A DNA stretch of 64,000 nt from Pseudomonadaceae bacterium SI-3 (GTDB lineage: Bacteria; Pseudomonadota; Gammaproteobacteria; Pseudomonadales; Pseudomonadaceae): the NCBI GenBank assembly GCA_004010935.1, contig CP026511.1:2728001-2792000 (forward strand), given 5' to 3'. Of this stretch, positions 27,376 to 36,726 are shown in pieces. The translations under genes were made by a program, and so were the position numbers. Position 1 is the first letter of the stretch; every line of letters starts with the position of its first letter. The notes beneath the pieces are model-generated. The model did no database searches. It worked only from the letters and a program-made list of their open reading frames with translations, and was not told the DNA's origin.

Positions 27376-29097
27376 ATGAGCAGTCAACTCAAGGTCTCGG
27401 TGGGCCAATACACCGACAAGGGCACCAAGGAAACCAACCAGGATTTCCACGGCGTCTACATTCCGAAAGAGCCACAGCTGAGCAGCAAGGGCATCGCCAT
27501 TGCCTTAGCGGATGGCATCAGCAGCAGCGCCGTCAGTCACATTGCCAGCGAGTCAGCCGTCAGCGGCTTTTTCGCTGACTACTACTGCACGTCCGACGCC
27601 TGGTCAGTGAAAACCTCGGCGCAACGAGTGCTAATGGCAACCAATTCCTGGCTGCACTCACAGGGGCAACAGAGCCCCTATCGTTTCGATCCGGATCGTG
27701 GCTACGTTTGCACTTTCAGCGCGATGGTCATCAAATCGACCACGGCGCACCTCTTTCATGCGGGCGACTCGCGTATCTACCGCGTCCAGGGCGCTGCGCT
27801 GGAGCAACTGACCAATGACCACCGCATGTGGGTCTCGGAAGACAAGAGTTACCTGAGCCGCGCATTGGGCATCCACCCGCAGCTAGACCTGGATTACCGC
27901 GCCGAACCTGTAGAAGTGGGCGACACCTTCATCCTGGCCACCGACGGCGTCTATGAGTACATCAGCGCGTCGTCGATGCTCGGCGCTATCGCCCACAACA
28001 TGGATGATCTCGATGCAGCCGCTCGGGCGATCGTCGCGCAGGCACTGGAACAGGGCAGCGACGACAACCTCACCGTGCAGATTCTGCGTATCGACACGCT
28101 TCCCTTGCAGCAGCCGGACGAGCTGCTGCAACAACTGACCGAACTGCCCTTCCCGCCCATTCTCGAAGCCCGCGCGGCATTCGACGGCTACACCATCGTG
28201 CGCGAGGTGCACGCCAGCAGCCGCAGCCATGTGTATCTCGCCACCGATGATGAAACCCAAACGCCGGTGATCATCAAGACGCCCTCGATGGACCTGCAAC
28301 GAGACGTGCAGTACCTGGAGCGGTTTCTCACGGAAGACTGGGTGGCGCGACGCATCAACAGCGCGCATGTAGCCAAGCCATGCTTGCAGACCCGCAAACG
28401 CAACTACCTGTACAGCGTCAGCGAATACATTGAAGGCCAGACGCTGGCGCAATGGATGATCGACAATCCCCGCCCGGATCTGGAAATCGTGCGCGGCATC
28501 GTCGAGCAAGTCGCCAAGGGCGTTCGCGCCTTCCACCGGCTGGAAATGCTGCATCAGGATCTGCGCCCGGCCAACATCATGATCGACGCCACCGGAACGG
28601 CGAAAATCATCGACTTCGGTTCCACTCGCGTTGCCGGCATTATGGAAGTGGCTTCGCCCATCGAGCGCAACGAGCTGTTGGGCACCGCCCAGTACACGGC
28701 GCCGGAATACTTTTTGGGTGAAGGTGGCAGCACCCGATCCGACCTGTTTTCGCTGGCGGTGATCACTTACCAGATGCTGACCGGTGCCCTGCCCTACGGC
28801 ACTCAGGTCGCCAGCTGCCGCACCCGTGCGGCGCAGAACAAGCTCAGCTATCAACCGATCCGCGAACGCGATCGCGGCGTGCCGGCGTGGATTGATGACG
28901 TACTGCGCAAAGCGCTGCATCCGGACCCTTACAAACGCTATGAGGACCTGTCGGAGTTCGTCTTCGAGCTGCGCCAGCCGAACCAGGCTTTTCTGAACAA
29001 GGCGCGCCCGCCACTTCTGGAGCGCAACCCGGTGCTGTTCTGGAAAGGTGTGTCTTTGGTGCTGGCAATTACCGTGATCGTGCTGCTGGTTCGTTAA
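27376..29097 (+). CDS. Fused PP2C phosphatase and Ser/Thr protein kinase
   Basis: This 573-residue protein joins two opposing activities. Residues 8-240 form a PP2C domain with all metal aspartates: NQD (21-23), ADG (45-47), GDS (130-132), TDG (189-191) and DDN (229-231). Residues 272-530 form a Hanks-type kinase: Lys301, HQDLRPANIM with the catalytic Asp at 395, and DFG at 413-415. The Gly-rich loop is replaced by HASSRSHVY. A C-terminal TM helix (about 550-572) anchors it. P. aeruginosa PA1782 occupies the same place by nirBD, so a role in nitrogen assimilation signalling is likely but undefined. No clear ribosome site; a GCAA hairpin precedes it. Confidence 0.92.
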   Translation: MSSQLKVSVGQYTDKGTKETNQDFHGVYIPKEPQLSSKGIAIALADGISSSAVSHIASESAVSGFFADYYCTSDAWSVKTSAQRVLMATNSWLHSQGQQSPYRFDPDRGYVCTFSAMVIKSTTAHLFHAGDSRIYRVQGAALEQLTNDHRMWVSEDKSYLSRALGIHPQLDLDYRAEPVEVGDTFILATDGVYEYISASSMLGAIAHNMDDLDAAARAIVAQALEQGSDDNLTVQILRIDTLPLQQPDELLQQLTELPFPPILEARAAFDGYTIVREVHASSRSHVYLATDDETQTPVIIKTPSMDLQRDVQYLERFLTEDWVARRINSAHVAKPCLQTRKRNYLYSVSEYIEGQTLAQWMIDNPRPDLEIVRGIVEQVAKGVRAFHRLEMLHQDLRPANIMIDATGTAKIIDFGSTRVAGIMEVASPIERNELLGTAQYTAPEYFLGEGGSTRSDLFSLAVITYQMLTGALPYGTQVASCRTRAAQNKLSYQPIRERDRGVPAWIDDVLRKALHPDPYKRYEDLSEFVFELRQPNQAFLNKARPPLLERNPVLFWKGVSLVLAITVIVLLVR

Positions 29098-29106
29098 GCA
29101 ACCGCC

Positions 29107-29433
29107 TCACTCGGAACGATGTGGCGCGTACACGTTAAGCGCGGGATCGGTGACGCCGTCCTTCGACGGATCGAGAATCCAGCGCAGCTGGGTCACCAGC
29201 TCCTCGCAATTCTCGCCACGCTGTTGCCAATCCTGAAAGGCGATACGCGCCGCCGCCAGTGAGGACTCGGCGACCTGCTCGGCCTCGGTCGTGGCATCAG
29301 CGGGCTGCCACTGATCGAAGACCGATTTGAGCGCATGTTGTGCCTCTTCGGCGCCCAGCTCGCCATCGGCCCAGCGTGAAGTGATGTCCTGAGCTTTCTG
29401 CAGCGCGGTCACCGAGGGGTTGGACGATTCCAT
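29107..29433 (-). CDS. Conserved hypothetical protein
   Basis: This 108-residue soluble, acidic, mostly helical protein starts MESSNPSVTALQKAQDITSR and ends DPALNVYAPHRSE. No signal peptide, cysteine motif or named domain is seen. The ATG at 29433 has AGAGGT about 10 bases upstream. It is convergent with the PP2C-kinase gene (9-base gap) and divergent from the FAD enzyme at 29678. The frame continues far upstream but only as an antisense shadow of the FAD gene. Confidence 0.65.
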   Translation of the reverse strand: MESSNPSVTALQKAQDITSRWADGELGAEEAQHALKSVFDQWQPADATTEAEQVAESSLAAARIAFQDWQQRGENCEELVTQLRWILDPSKDGVTDPALNVYAPHRSE

Positions 29434-29677
29434 TTTCGGGTTACCTCTAGCTAATGCTTGTATTGCTTGGAGTCCGGCCGCGATCGCAAATTCGCCCCGC
29501 CGATCAGCCGACGCGCGATCGCTGCAGGTGCCGCTAACCGAAGAAGACCTAGCGATTGGCCAGGTTGCCGTTCGGCCCCTGATCGGAACGTCTGCAGAAG
29601 ATAAGCTGCCAGATCTGAAACAGCCTTGTTTTGGTTGTTGCTTTGATCTTTCAGCACACCTATGGCGAGGCCTGACT

Positions 29678-31120
29678 TTGACTCCCACTCCTCCCGGCCA
29701 ACTGGCCGATGTCGTCATCGTCGGCGCAGGCATCGCCGGTCTTTCCTGTGCAGTGCACCTGGCCGATGCTGGACTGCGCGTCGTCGTGCTGGAAAGCAGT
29801 GACGTACCGGGCGGTCGCGCTCGCAGCTGGGCCGACCCCGCCACCGGTTTCGAGGTGGATATCGGCCCCCATGTGCTGCTCAATAAATACGCAAACATGC
29901 AGGCATTGCTGGAACGCCTGGGCACGGCTCATCAGATTTGCTGGCAAACGGAGGAATTGCTGACGGTACTCGACAGGGGCAAGCACCTGCGATTCAAGGT
30001 CGGCGGTCTACCCGCACCGCTGCACTATGTACGCAACCTGCCGCAGGTGCTGCGCAACGTCCCGCTGCGTCACCTGCTGAGCAACATCCGTTTGGGCTGG
30101 CGCACCATGCGCAGCTCACCGCGCGAACTGATGGCGCTGGATGACCAAAGCGGGCGCGACTACTTGCTGAGCGCCGGCGTCAACCCCGGCTTTATCGACT
30201 GGTTCTGGGCGTCGGCGGCGATGGCAACCCTGAATGTGCCGGTCGAGAAATGCTCGGCCGCCTCACTGATGCGCCTGCTGGCGCAGGGCCTGGGGCACAA
30301 CGACCTGGCCTTCGGCTTTCCAAAGGTCGGGCTCAGCGACCTCTATGCCTGGCCAGCGATTCAAGTGCTACAGCGCAACGGCAGCGAGGTACGCTTCGGC
30401 TGCGCTATAAATGGCCTGGTTCGACACGGCTCGAACGTAACCAGAGTAACGCTTGCCGATGGTTCCGGCGTCGAAGCGCCAGCGGTGGTGCTGGCCGTGC
30501 CGCCCACCGCTATCGAATCGGTGCTGCCTCGGCAACACTCGCTAACGATGACCGCGGCAGTCTTCGAGCCCAGCCCTTACATCAGTTGCTACCTGTGGTT
30601 CGACCGCATGCTCAGCGACGCTCGCTTCTGGGCGCGCCCCTGGTCGCCGGGTTGCTTCAACACGGACTTCTACGACCTGTCGAACATCCGTGACGGCACC
30701 ACCGGGCCTGGCTCCATGCTCGCCACCAACATCATCTGGAGCCACCGCGCCGCCGAGCTGTCGGATCGGGAAATCATCGACGCAACGCTTGCGGAAATCG
30801 CCGACTTCGCCCCCGCAGCACGACAGGCCAATCTGATAGGCGCAGCGGTGCACCACATCCCGATGTCGGTTCCCTGCGCGGCCCCCGGAATCGAAACCAG
30901 CCGACCGGCAATACATCAGGAAAAAGGCCTGTTCATCGCGGGCGACTGGGTCGACACCGGCCTACCGTTCTGCATGGAAAGCGCTACCCGTGCGGGAGCG
31001 CTCGCGGCCGAACAGCTGCTGGCAGAGCGCGGCATCACAGCGAAGCTGGCGTTACCGACACCGGTGCCCGGAGGCCTTACCAAATGGCTCAGGCGCAGTG
31101 ACGGCCCCGATGGCTTCTAG
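29678..31120 (+). CDS. FAD-dependent amine oxidase / phytoene-desaturase-like protein (TTG start)
   Basis: This protein of about 480 residues opens with VVIVGAGIAGLSCAVHLADA (FAD Rossmann motif) and LESSDVPGGRARSW, the GG-doublet of the amine oxidase / phytoene desaturase superfamily. It ends with the FAD-binding FIAGDWVDTGLPFCMESATR, as in hydroxysqualene dehydroxylase HpnE and related desaturases. The substrate is unknown. No ATG fits; a TTG at 29678 with GCGAGG 7 bases upstream starts just before the Rossmann strand. It overlaps the convergent acetoacetate-decarboxylase-like gene by 4 bases. Confidence 0.82.
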   Translation: MTPTPPGQLADVVIVGAGIAGLSCAVHLADAGLRVVVLESSDVPGGRARSWADPATGFEVDIGPHVLLNKYANMQALLERLGTAHQICWQTEELLTVLDRGKHLRFKVGGLPAPLHYVRNLPQVLRNVPLRHLLSNIRLGWRTMRSSPRELMALDDQSGRDYLLSAGVNPGFIDWFWASAAMATLNVPVEKCSAASLMRLLAQGLGHNDLAFGFPKVGLSDLYAWPAIQVLQRNGSEVRFGCAINGLVRHGSNVTRVTLADGSGVEAPAVVLAVPPTAIESVLPRQHSLTMTAAVFEPSPYISCYLWFDRMLSDARFWARPWSPGCFNTDFYDLSNIRDGTTGPGSMLATNIIWSHRAAELSDREIIDATLAEIADFAPAARQANLIGAAVHHIPMSVPCAAPGIETSRPAIHQEKGLFIAGDWVDTGLPFCMESATRAGALAAEQLLAERGITAKLALPTPVPGGLTKWLRRSDGPDGF

Positions 31121-31758
31121 ACTCCAAACGCAGCATCCATCGCCCTAAGCCCGACGCTGAGCAGTGGCCGACGACCATGGAGAGCGGCCAGCGGACCGGC
31201 CGGATCGATTGTCCAGTGTGCCCGCCCCAGACAAAGCGCGCCCTTGACCGTGCACCGGGTGCGCAGCGGCCCGCCGATGCCAGGCTGGATGACGAAACCG
31301 CTCATTCGCGGCCTTACTGGCAAGGCAGCATCTGCTTCGAAGCTCAAAGCGGCTACGAATTGATCATCAAGCATCATCGTCCCGGTGAACGCGCGCTCAG
31401 AGGCCAGCGTTTCGAAACGCGCCAACACTTTGGGGATATGCCAGAGGCGGCGGCCGCCCTCCGCCGACATAGCGTCGTTTACCCAGATCGCGGCCACCGA
31501 GCCTGCCGGCACCAGCAGCCCTTTTCCTCGAACCAATACCGCAACCGCCAACTCGTCATAGCGCAGTGTGCCGCCGCTGTATTGGGCCCAGATCGTTGCA
31601 ATAAACGCGTTGCCAGCGATCTTCAGGATAGGCAAACCAGGATCTGGCGCGAGCTGGCCCAGCGCTGTCTCCGGCAGTTTCCACATAGACAAGCACGCCG
31701 CACCTCGAAGCTGCCATGGCGCGCACGGAAAGGCCGCTTGCTCATGCTCGGAATTCAT
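31117..31758 (-). CDS. Acetoacetate decarboxylase-family protein
   Basis: This protein of about 213 residues resembles the ADC beta-cone fold, with FPCAPWQLRGAACLSMWKLP at the N-terminus. It also has YDELAVAVLVRG and the segment HIPKVLARFE. The last is like the family's IPK region; catalytic lysine assignment is uncertain from one sequence. Many homologues are not decarboxylases, so the function stays open. The start may be the ATG at 31758 or a GTG at 31779; neither has a strong ribosome site. Its 3' end overlaps the convergent FAD oxidoreductase gene by 4 bases. Confidence 0.7.
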   Translation of the reverse strand: MNSEHEQAAFPCAPWQLRGAACLSMWKLPETALGQLAPDPGLPILKIAGNAFIATIWAQYSGGTLRYDELAVAVLVRGKGLLVPAGSVAAIWVNDAMSAEGGRRLWHIPKVLARFETLASERAFTGTMMLDDQFVAALSFEADAALPVRPRMSGFVIQPGIGGPLRTRCTVKGALCLGRAHWTIDPAGPLAALHGRRPLLSVGLRAMDAAFGV

Positions 31759-31900
31759 CGCGTCCACTATTGGCCTCACTCACGGCATGCATTGGTTGGT
31801 CCTCAGTCGACAGCGCTGAGATGCCGTCGATCCGAGCCATCGCATCGCGCACTCGCCCAGTGGTCATATCAGAAAGAACGCTATTGCTCGGACCCTAAGC

Positions 31901-32209
31901 ATGTACCTGATCCATCTCTTTCTGCCGCTGTACGACAACGACCAGCAGCCATTACCGAAGTCGCTGTTCTCTGAGGTCCGAGACGGCCTCATCCATAAGT
32001 TTGGTGGCCTGACCGCCCACAGCCGCGCCCCTGTCGACGGACTATGGCAAGAAGACGGCAGCCATGCCGTGCGCGACGATCTGGTTATTTATGAGGTGAT
32101 GACGCCAGAGCTGGACCGTGCCTGGTGGACGGATTATCGCGCGTCATTGGAGACCCGCTTTCGTCAGGAACATATCTTGATCCGCGCCCAGCAGGTCGAA
32201 CTGCTGTAA
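31901..32209 (+). CDS. Conserved hypothetical protein
   Basis: This 102-residue cytoplasmic protein starts MYLIHLFLPLYDNDQQPLPK and contains GLTAHSRAPVDGLWQEDG. It resembles uncharacterised small proteins found across Proteobacteria, with a ferredoxin-like alternation of strand and helix. No catalytic motif can be assigned. No good ribosome site precedes the ATG; the next in-frame Met is deep inside. It is divergent from the acetoacetate-decarboxylase-like gene. Confidence 0.65.
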   Translation: MYLIHLFLPLYDNDQQPLPKSLFSEVRDGLIHKFGGLTAHSRAPVDGLWQEDGSHAVRDDLVIYEVMTPELDRAWWTDYRASLETRFRQEHILIRAQQVELL

Positions 32210-32562
32210 AGCGGCGCTCCTTTCTTTTCTGATCCGCTCAGTGAGAAGCACGGCGGCCTGTCCGCAACTGCCTTCGCAGCCGGAGATTGGATTCGAGCCT
32301 CATTCCACGTTACCCAGCCCTGCACAAAACCATGAAAATTTAATGAACCCCGATGGCTGCGCGCTGTCAGTCCAGTCTGCAGGACTACAGGGTCACTGGC
32401 CCAACCCAGGGAGAAAGCATCCTCCCGCTTACGATCGGCACATCCGGCGCCTACTGTTCGACTTGTCGAAACGCGCTGCTGGCGCACCTCGCCAGCCCGG
32501 AACTCCGCTTATGTTCGGCCCGTTCATCAGGGCCTCCATTTTTGCCAGCGCGAACACTATTC
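32210..32562. other. Intergenic region
   Basis: This is 353 bases between co-directional genes. I see no convincing gene, repeat or terminator. The frame of the following gene is open through much of it, but no ribosome site or signal sequence supports an upstream start. Confidence 0.4.
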
Positions 32563-33240
32563 ATGTCCCTATCACGTCATCTCGTTGCACTTTTATCCCG
32601 TATTTCCTGGTCCGCTACTCAACGCCGCGCCTTCAGCGCCGGCCTGATGGGTACGCTGTTGGCGGTCATCACGCCAGCCCACGCTCAAGAAGCAGGCAAC
32701 GACCGCTGGGTCAGCGACACCTTGAGCACCTATGTCCGCAGCGGGCCCACCGACGGCTATCGCATCGTTGGCAGCCTCACCTCCGGTCAGAAGGTCGAGC
32801 TGCTGGATACCAGCGGAGACTACAGCCAGGTTCGCGGTGAGAACGGCGACCGTGTCTGGATCCGCAGCAGCGACCTGCAGGAAGTCCCTGGCCAGGCCGA
32901 ACGCCTGCCGCAACTCGAGCAACAGGTTGCCGAGCTAAGCGAAGAACTGAAAACCATCGATGAGTCCTGGAAGACGCGCGTGCAGGGCATGCAAGAGACC
33001 CTAGATTCGCGCAAGACGCTGATCGATGAACTGGAAGCACGCCGCCTGGCCCTGGATGAAGCCCTCACCGCCACCGAATCTGAATTGCGTGACGCCCAGG
33101 CGCGGTTAGGCGACGAAAACAATCAGGTGTTGATGCGCTACATGGTCTACGGCGGCAGTATCGCCGGCGCGGGGCTGCTGGTCGGGCTGATCCTTCCAGC
33201 CATGACCCGTGGCCGAAAGCGCAACGATCGCTGGTTCTGA
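32563..33240 (+). CDS. SH3-domain membrane protein (TIGR04211/YgiM type)
   Basis: This 225-residue protein has an export signal (FSAGLMGTLLAVITPAHAQ). A bacterial SH3 domain follows at about residues 48-108 (RWVSDTLSTYVRSGPTDGYR, ending VWIRSSDL). A long coiled coil spans about 115-190 (rich in LEQQVAELSEELK heptads). A C-terminal TM helix (GGSIAGAGLLVGLILPAM) and a short basic tail complete it. This is the YgiM architecture of envelope-associated proteins with uncertain role. The N-terminus is long for a signal peptide; the ATG at 32647 is an alternative. Confidence 0.85.
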   Translation: MSLSRHLVALLSRISWSATQRRAFSAGLMGTLLAVITPAHAQEAGNDRWVSDTLSTYVRSGPTDGYRIVGSLTSGQKVELLDTSGDYSQVRGENGDRVWIRSSDLQEVPGQAERLPQLEQQVAELSEELKTIDESWKTRVQGMQETLDSRKTLIDELEARRLALDEALTATESELRDAQARLGDENNQVLMRYMVYGGSIAGAGLLVGLILPAMTRGRKRNDRWF

Positions 33241-33258
33241 GCCTGAGTCCCGGGCAAA

Positions 33259-35373
33259 TCAGGCCGGCTCAGTCAGCAACTGACGCCCCGTGGCGAAGAC
33301 CGACTCGCCGGGCAGTGCATGCTCGATGCGCGCACGGATTTGGCCCGGTGTCATCGGCCGGTCGAGCAGGAAGCCTTGCAGGGTCTCGCAGCCCAGGCGG
33401 GTGAGGAACATCTGCTGATCGGCGGTCTCCACGCCTTCGGCCACGACTTCAAGCCCCAGCGCCTTGGCCAGCGCGATGATCGCCGATACGATCACCGAGT
33501 CCTCGTTGCCGGCGCTCATTTCGCGGACGAAAGCCCTGTCAATCTTCAGCTCGCTGGCGGGCAGCCGCTTGAGATAAAGCAGGCTCGAATAGCCGGTACC
33601 GAAGTCATCGATGGAGGCCTTTACACCCATATCGGTGAGCTTCTGCAGCGTCTCGATGGTGCTTTCCGGGCTGCGCATGGCAACGCTTTCAGTAATTTCG
33701 ACTGTGAGCATTGCAGGCGGGATGCCGTGGCGTCTGATGGCATCGACCACCACCTCAAGCAGATCCGGCTGTTCGAACTGCACGGCTGACAGATTGACCG
33801 CGACCGTCCAGTGCGTCAGACCTTGGCCGTGCCACTCGCTCAGCTGCCGACAGGCCTCGTTTACTACCCATTTGCCGATCGGCACGATCAGCCCGGTTTT
33901 TTCCGCCAGCGGTAGGAAAACGTCTGGCGAGAGCATGCCACGCTGCGAATGCTGCCAGCGCAGCAGCGCCTCGAAGCCGCGTACCGGACCGGCAGGCGCC
34001 TCGAACTTGGGCTGGTAATGCAGCCGTAGCTCACCGCGCGCCTCCGCCAGACGCAGATCATTGAGCAATTGCAAATGCTCCACCGCGTTGGCGTTCATCG
34101 ATGCTTCAAAAAAGCTGTAGCCGTTCCGCCCTGCACTCTTGGTGTGATACATGGCCGCATCGGCGTGCAGCAGCAGATCCCGTTCGACCTCCCCGTCGCC
34201 CGGAAATACCGCGATACCGACGCTCAGCGATACGCTGAGCTGGTGGCGCGACAGCACGAAGGGCTCGGCAATGCAATGCACCAGCTTGGCGGCGACGGTC
34301 GCGGCATCGTCCGGGCTGGAAATACTCGTAAGTAGCACGAATTCGTCCCCACCGAGACGAGCCAGGGTGTCCTGCTCCCTTATGCAGGCGCGCAGACGAT
34401 CAGTGACACCGATCAGCAGCTGATCGCCGAGGTGGTGCCCGTAGGCATCGTTCACCGCCTTGAAGCCGTCAAGATCCATGAACATCACGGCAAAGCACGT
34501 CTGTTCACGCTGCGCCATTTTGAGCGCCTGGCTCAGGCGATCCTCCAACAGAAGACGGTTCGGTAGACGGGTTAGATTGTCATGCAGCGCCAGCTGCATG
34601 AGCTCGCCGTTGGCCTTCTCCAGCGAATTGGCCAGTACCGAGGTGCGCGCCTGCAGGCGCGCGTCGAGCACCGAAACGATCAGCGTGATCGCCAGGACAG
34701 CAAGCGTCACGACGATGACCAGCAATGCCAGCCAGTTGGTATCCACACCGTTCGCAGCGCCGCAGAAACTGCCCTCCGGAAAGCTTGCCGCCGCCATCCC
34801 CGTGTAATGCATGCCCGCGATCGCCAAGCCCATGACCAGCGCCGCGGCGCCGCGCCAGACCCGTACATGCTGCAGGTCGGCGCGTAACCGAAAGGCCAGC
34901 CACAGCGCGGCGCCGGAAGCCATCACCGCTATTGCGACCGAAACGATCAGCCAGCCGGGGTCGTATACGATCCCTGGCTGAATGCGCATGGCGGCCATGC
35001 CGCTGTAGTGCATCGCCGCGATGCCGGCACCAATCAACAGCGAGCCATATACCAGGTGGGTCCAGCGCAACTCACGCTGGCACACCAGCCACAGGGCCAG
35101 TGCCGACGCGACGATGGCGAGCACCAGCGAGCCGGCAGTAATCAGCGGGTCGTAGCCCAGAGCAAACGGCAGACTGAAGGCCAGCATGCCGATGAAATGC
35201 ATGGACCAGATACCCAGTCCCATGGCAAACGCGCCGCCGATCCACCACAGCTGCGCCGCTCGACCCGACGAAGTAGCCACCCTGCCGGCCATGTCGAGGG
35301 CGGTATAGGAAGCCAGAACCGCCACAACGAACGAGAAGAACACGAGGATATTGTTGTAACTACCGACCAGCAT
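33259..35373 (-). CDS. MHYT-GGDEF-EAL membrane c-di-GMP enzyme (MucR/NbdA-like)
   Basis: This protein of about 704 residues has an N-terminal seven-helix MHYT sensor with three repeats (SMHFIGMLAF, AMHYSGMAAM, GMHYTGMAAA) proposed to bind copper and sense NO, CO or O2. A GGDEF domain with an intact active site (LARLGGDEFVLL) comes next, then an EAL domain with GFEALLRWQ and DDFGTGYSSLLYLK, so both synthesis and hydrolysis of c-di-GMP are possible. The order equals P. aeruginosa MucR and NbdA. The start at 35373 (MLVGSYNNILVFFSF) fits the family; the frame extends to 35484. It is monocistronic. Confidence 0.92.
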   Translation of the reverse strand: MLVGSYNNILVFFSFVVAVLASYTALDMAGRVATSSGRAAQLWWIGGAFAMGLGIWSMHFIGMLAFSLPFALGYDPLITAGSLVLAIVASALALWLVCQRELRWTHLVYGSLLIGAGIAAMHYSGMAAMRIQPGIVYDPGWLIVSVAIAVMASGAALWLAFRLRADLQHVRVWRGAAALVMGLAIAGMHYTGMAAASFPEGSFCGAANGVDTNWLALLVIVVTLAVLAITLIVSVLDARLQARTSVLANSLEKANGELMQLALHDNLTRLPNRLLLEDRLSQALKMAQREQTCFAVMFMDLDGFKAVNDAYGHHLGDQLLIGVTDRLRACIREQDTLARLGGDEFVLLTSISSPDDAATVAAKLVHCIAEPFVLSRHQLSVSLSVGIAVFPGDGEVERDLLLHADAAMYHTKSAGRNGYSFFEASMNANAVEHLQLLNDLRLAEARGELRLHYQPKFEAPAGPVRGFEALLRWQHSQRGMLSPDVFLPLAEKTGLIVPIGKWVVNEACRQLSEWHGQGLTHWTVAVNLSAVQFEQPDLLEVVVDAIRRHGIPPAMLTVEITESVAMRSPESTIETLQKLTDMGVKASIDDFGTGYSSLLYLKRLPASELKIDRAFVREMSAGNEDSVIVSAIIALAKALGLEVVAEGVETADQQMFLTRLGCETLQGFLLDRPMTPGQIRARIEHALPGESVFATGRQLLTEPA

Positions 35374-35874
35374 TGGCCTGACTACCTTAAGCGAAGAGCG
35401 CGAATCTTGACCGAAAAGCCAATAAAGGCGAAGTGCCATCAGTCCGATACCGTAAGACGACACCGTGTACGCGATCACATTCAACGCTGTTTCGGCTCAT
35501 GCCCTGTTTCTTCAAGCTGACGCAGATCAGTATCTACCGAGCGGCGTTCTGCTGGCTTTCTGCCCATCATTCGGTGTGAAGCGTCCGCCTACGGCTTGAC
35601 CGAACCGTCAACTTGAGGCGAAATGCGAAACCTTCGTCATACACAGGTCCCTGCGCTTCTAGCCTGGCGGACAGCACCCTCCAAACCGAGCGGACAACAC
35701 TCATAGCTGCGGCCACCAAACAGACCGTGGCATTGCTCCGCTTTTCATCCAGCCCGATCCAACTGCCGCACCGACGATGTGCAGCGCGCGACGGTAGTTT
35801 TGCGCTACCGGAACACCTGCGGAAAATGTGGATCAAACTCGGCTACTGCGGCACTCCCATAAGGAAAAGCGCTA
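35374..35874. other. Intergenic region between the MHYT gene and the stressosome operon
   Basis: This is about 500 bases between divergent genes (390 if the upstream start of the MHYT gene is used). It must hold both promoters. I could not assign a sigma-factor motif with confidence, and no repeat stands out. AAGGAAAAG precedes the rsbR start. Confidence 0.4.
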
Positions 35875-36726
35875 ATGGCAGCATTACAACAACGCACATT
35901 CAACGTAATCGCCAAGAAAGAGCATGAGCTGCTCGACAGCTGGACCCGCGAACTCGAAGCCAGCGGCTTGTACCGCAACGTCAAGATCGAAGAGTTTCGC
36001 CAGCAGACTACCGACTTCCTCCGTTTGCTCATCGAAGGCGCTGGCCAGGCAGAATCCACTGATCTGCGGGCGGGAAACTGGGAAGAGATGCGCCTATTCC
36101 TCGAGCAGCTGTCCCACAGCCGCGTCCTGCTGGGGTTCGATTCGCAGCAAACCGCTGGCTTCATCTTCTCGTTCAAGCGTCCATTGCTGCCGCTGTTGCA
36201 GACCGAATACGCCGATGAGCCGGGGATGCTGGGCGAGCAACTTTGGGCACTGTCCGAGCTAATCGACCAACTCGGCCTGCACACGGTGCGCGCCTTCCAG
36301 AAATCCCGAGAAGCGGTCATCAAGCGCCAGCAAGAAGAACTGCTCGAGCTGTCCACACCTGTGGTCAAGCTGTGGGATGGCGTCCTCGCGCTGCCGATGA
36401 TCGGCACCCTCGACTCGCAACGCACCCAGGTGGTGATGGAGTCGCTGCTGCAGCGCATCGTCGATACCGGTTCGGAAATTGCCATCATCGACATCACCGG
36501 CGTGCCAACCGTGGACACACTGGTGGCGCAGCACCTCCTAAAAACCGTCACTGCGATCCGCCTGATGGGCGCTGACTGCATCATCAGCGGAGTACGTCCG
36601 CAGATCGCGCAGACTATCGTGCACCTGGGTCTCGACCTTCAGGGCATTGTTACTAAGGCTTCTCTCGCCGACGCGCTGGCGCTTGCGCTGCGTCGCTCCG
36701 GGCTGACTGTCACGAAGGCGGTATGA
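35875..36726 (+). CDS. rsbR: Stressosome sensor protein RsbR (RsbRD N-domain plus STAS)
   Basis: This 283-residue protein has an N-terminal helical RsbRD-type sensor domain (about residues 5-150) and a C-terminal STAS domain (about 160-275). The STAS part has PMIGTLDSQRTQVVMESLLQ and AIIDITGVPTVDTLVAQHLL. Ser181 and Thr215 occupy the positions phosphorylated by RsbT in Bacillus RsbR proteins (by motif alignment in my reading). It is the likely stimulus-sensing shell of the stressosome. The stimulus is unknown; no haem or flavin motif is visible. It is the first gene of the operon, with AAGGAAAAG before the ATG, and it overlaps rsbS by 4 bases. Confidence 0.88.
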   Translation: MAALQQRTFNVIAKKEHELLDSWTRELEASGLYRNVKIEEFRQQTTDFLRLLIEGAGQAESTDLRAGNWEEMRLFLEQLSHSRVLLGFDSQQTAGFIFSFKRPLLPLLQTEYADEPGMLGEQLWALSELIDQLGLHTVRAFQKSREAVIKRQQEELLELSTPVVKLWDGVLALPMIGTLDSQRTQVVMESLLQRIVDTGSEIAIIDITGVPTVDTLVAQHLLKTVTAIRLMGADCIISGVRPQIAQTIVHLGLDLQGIVTKASLADALALALRRSGLTVTKAV

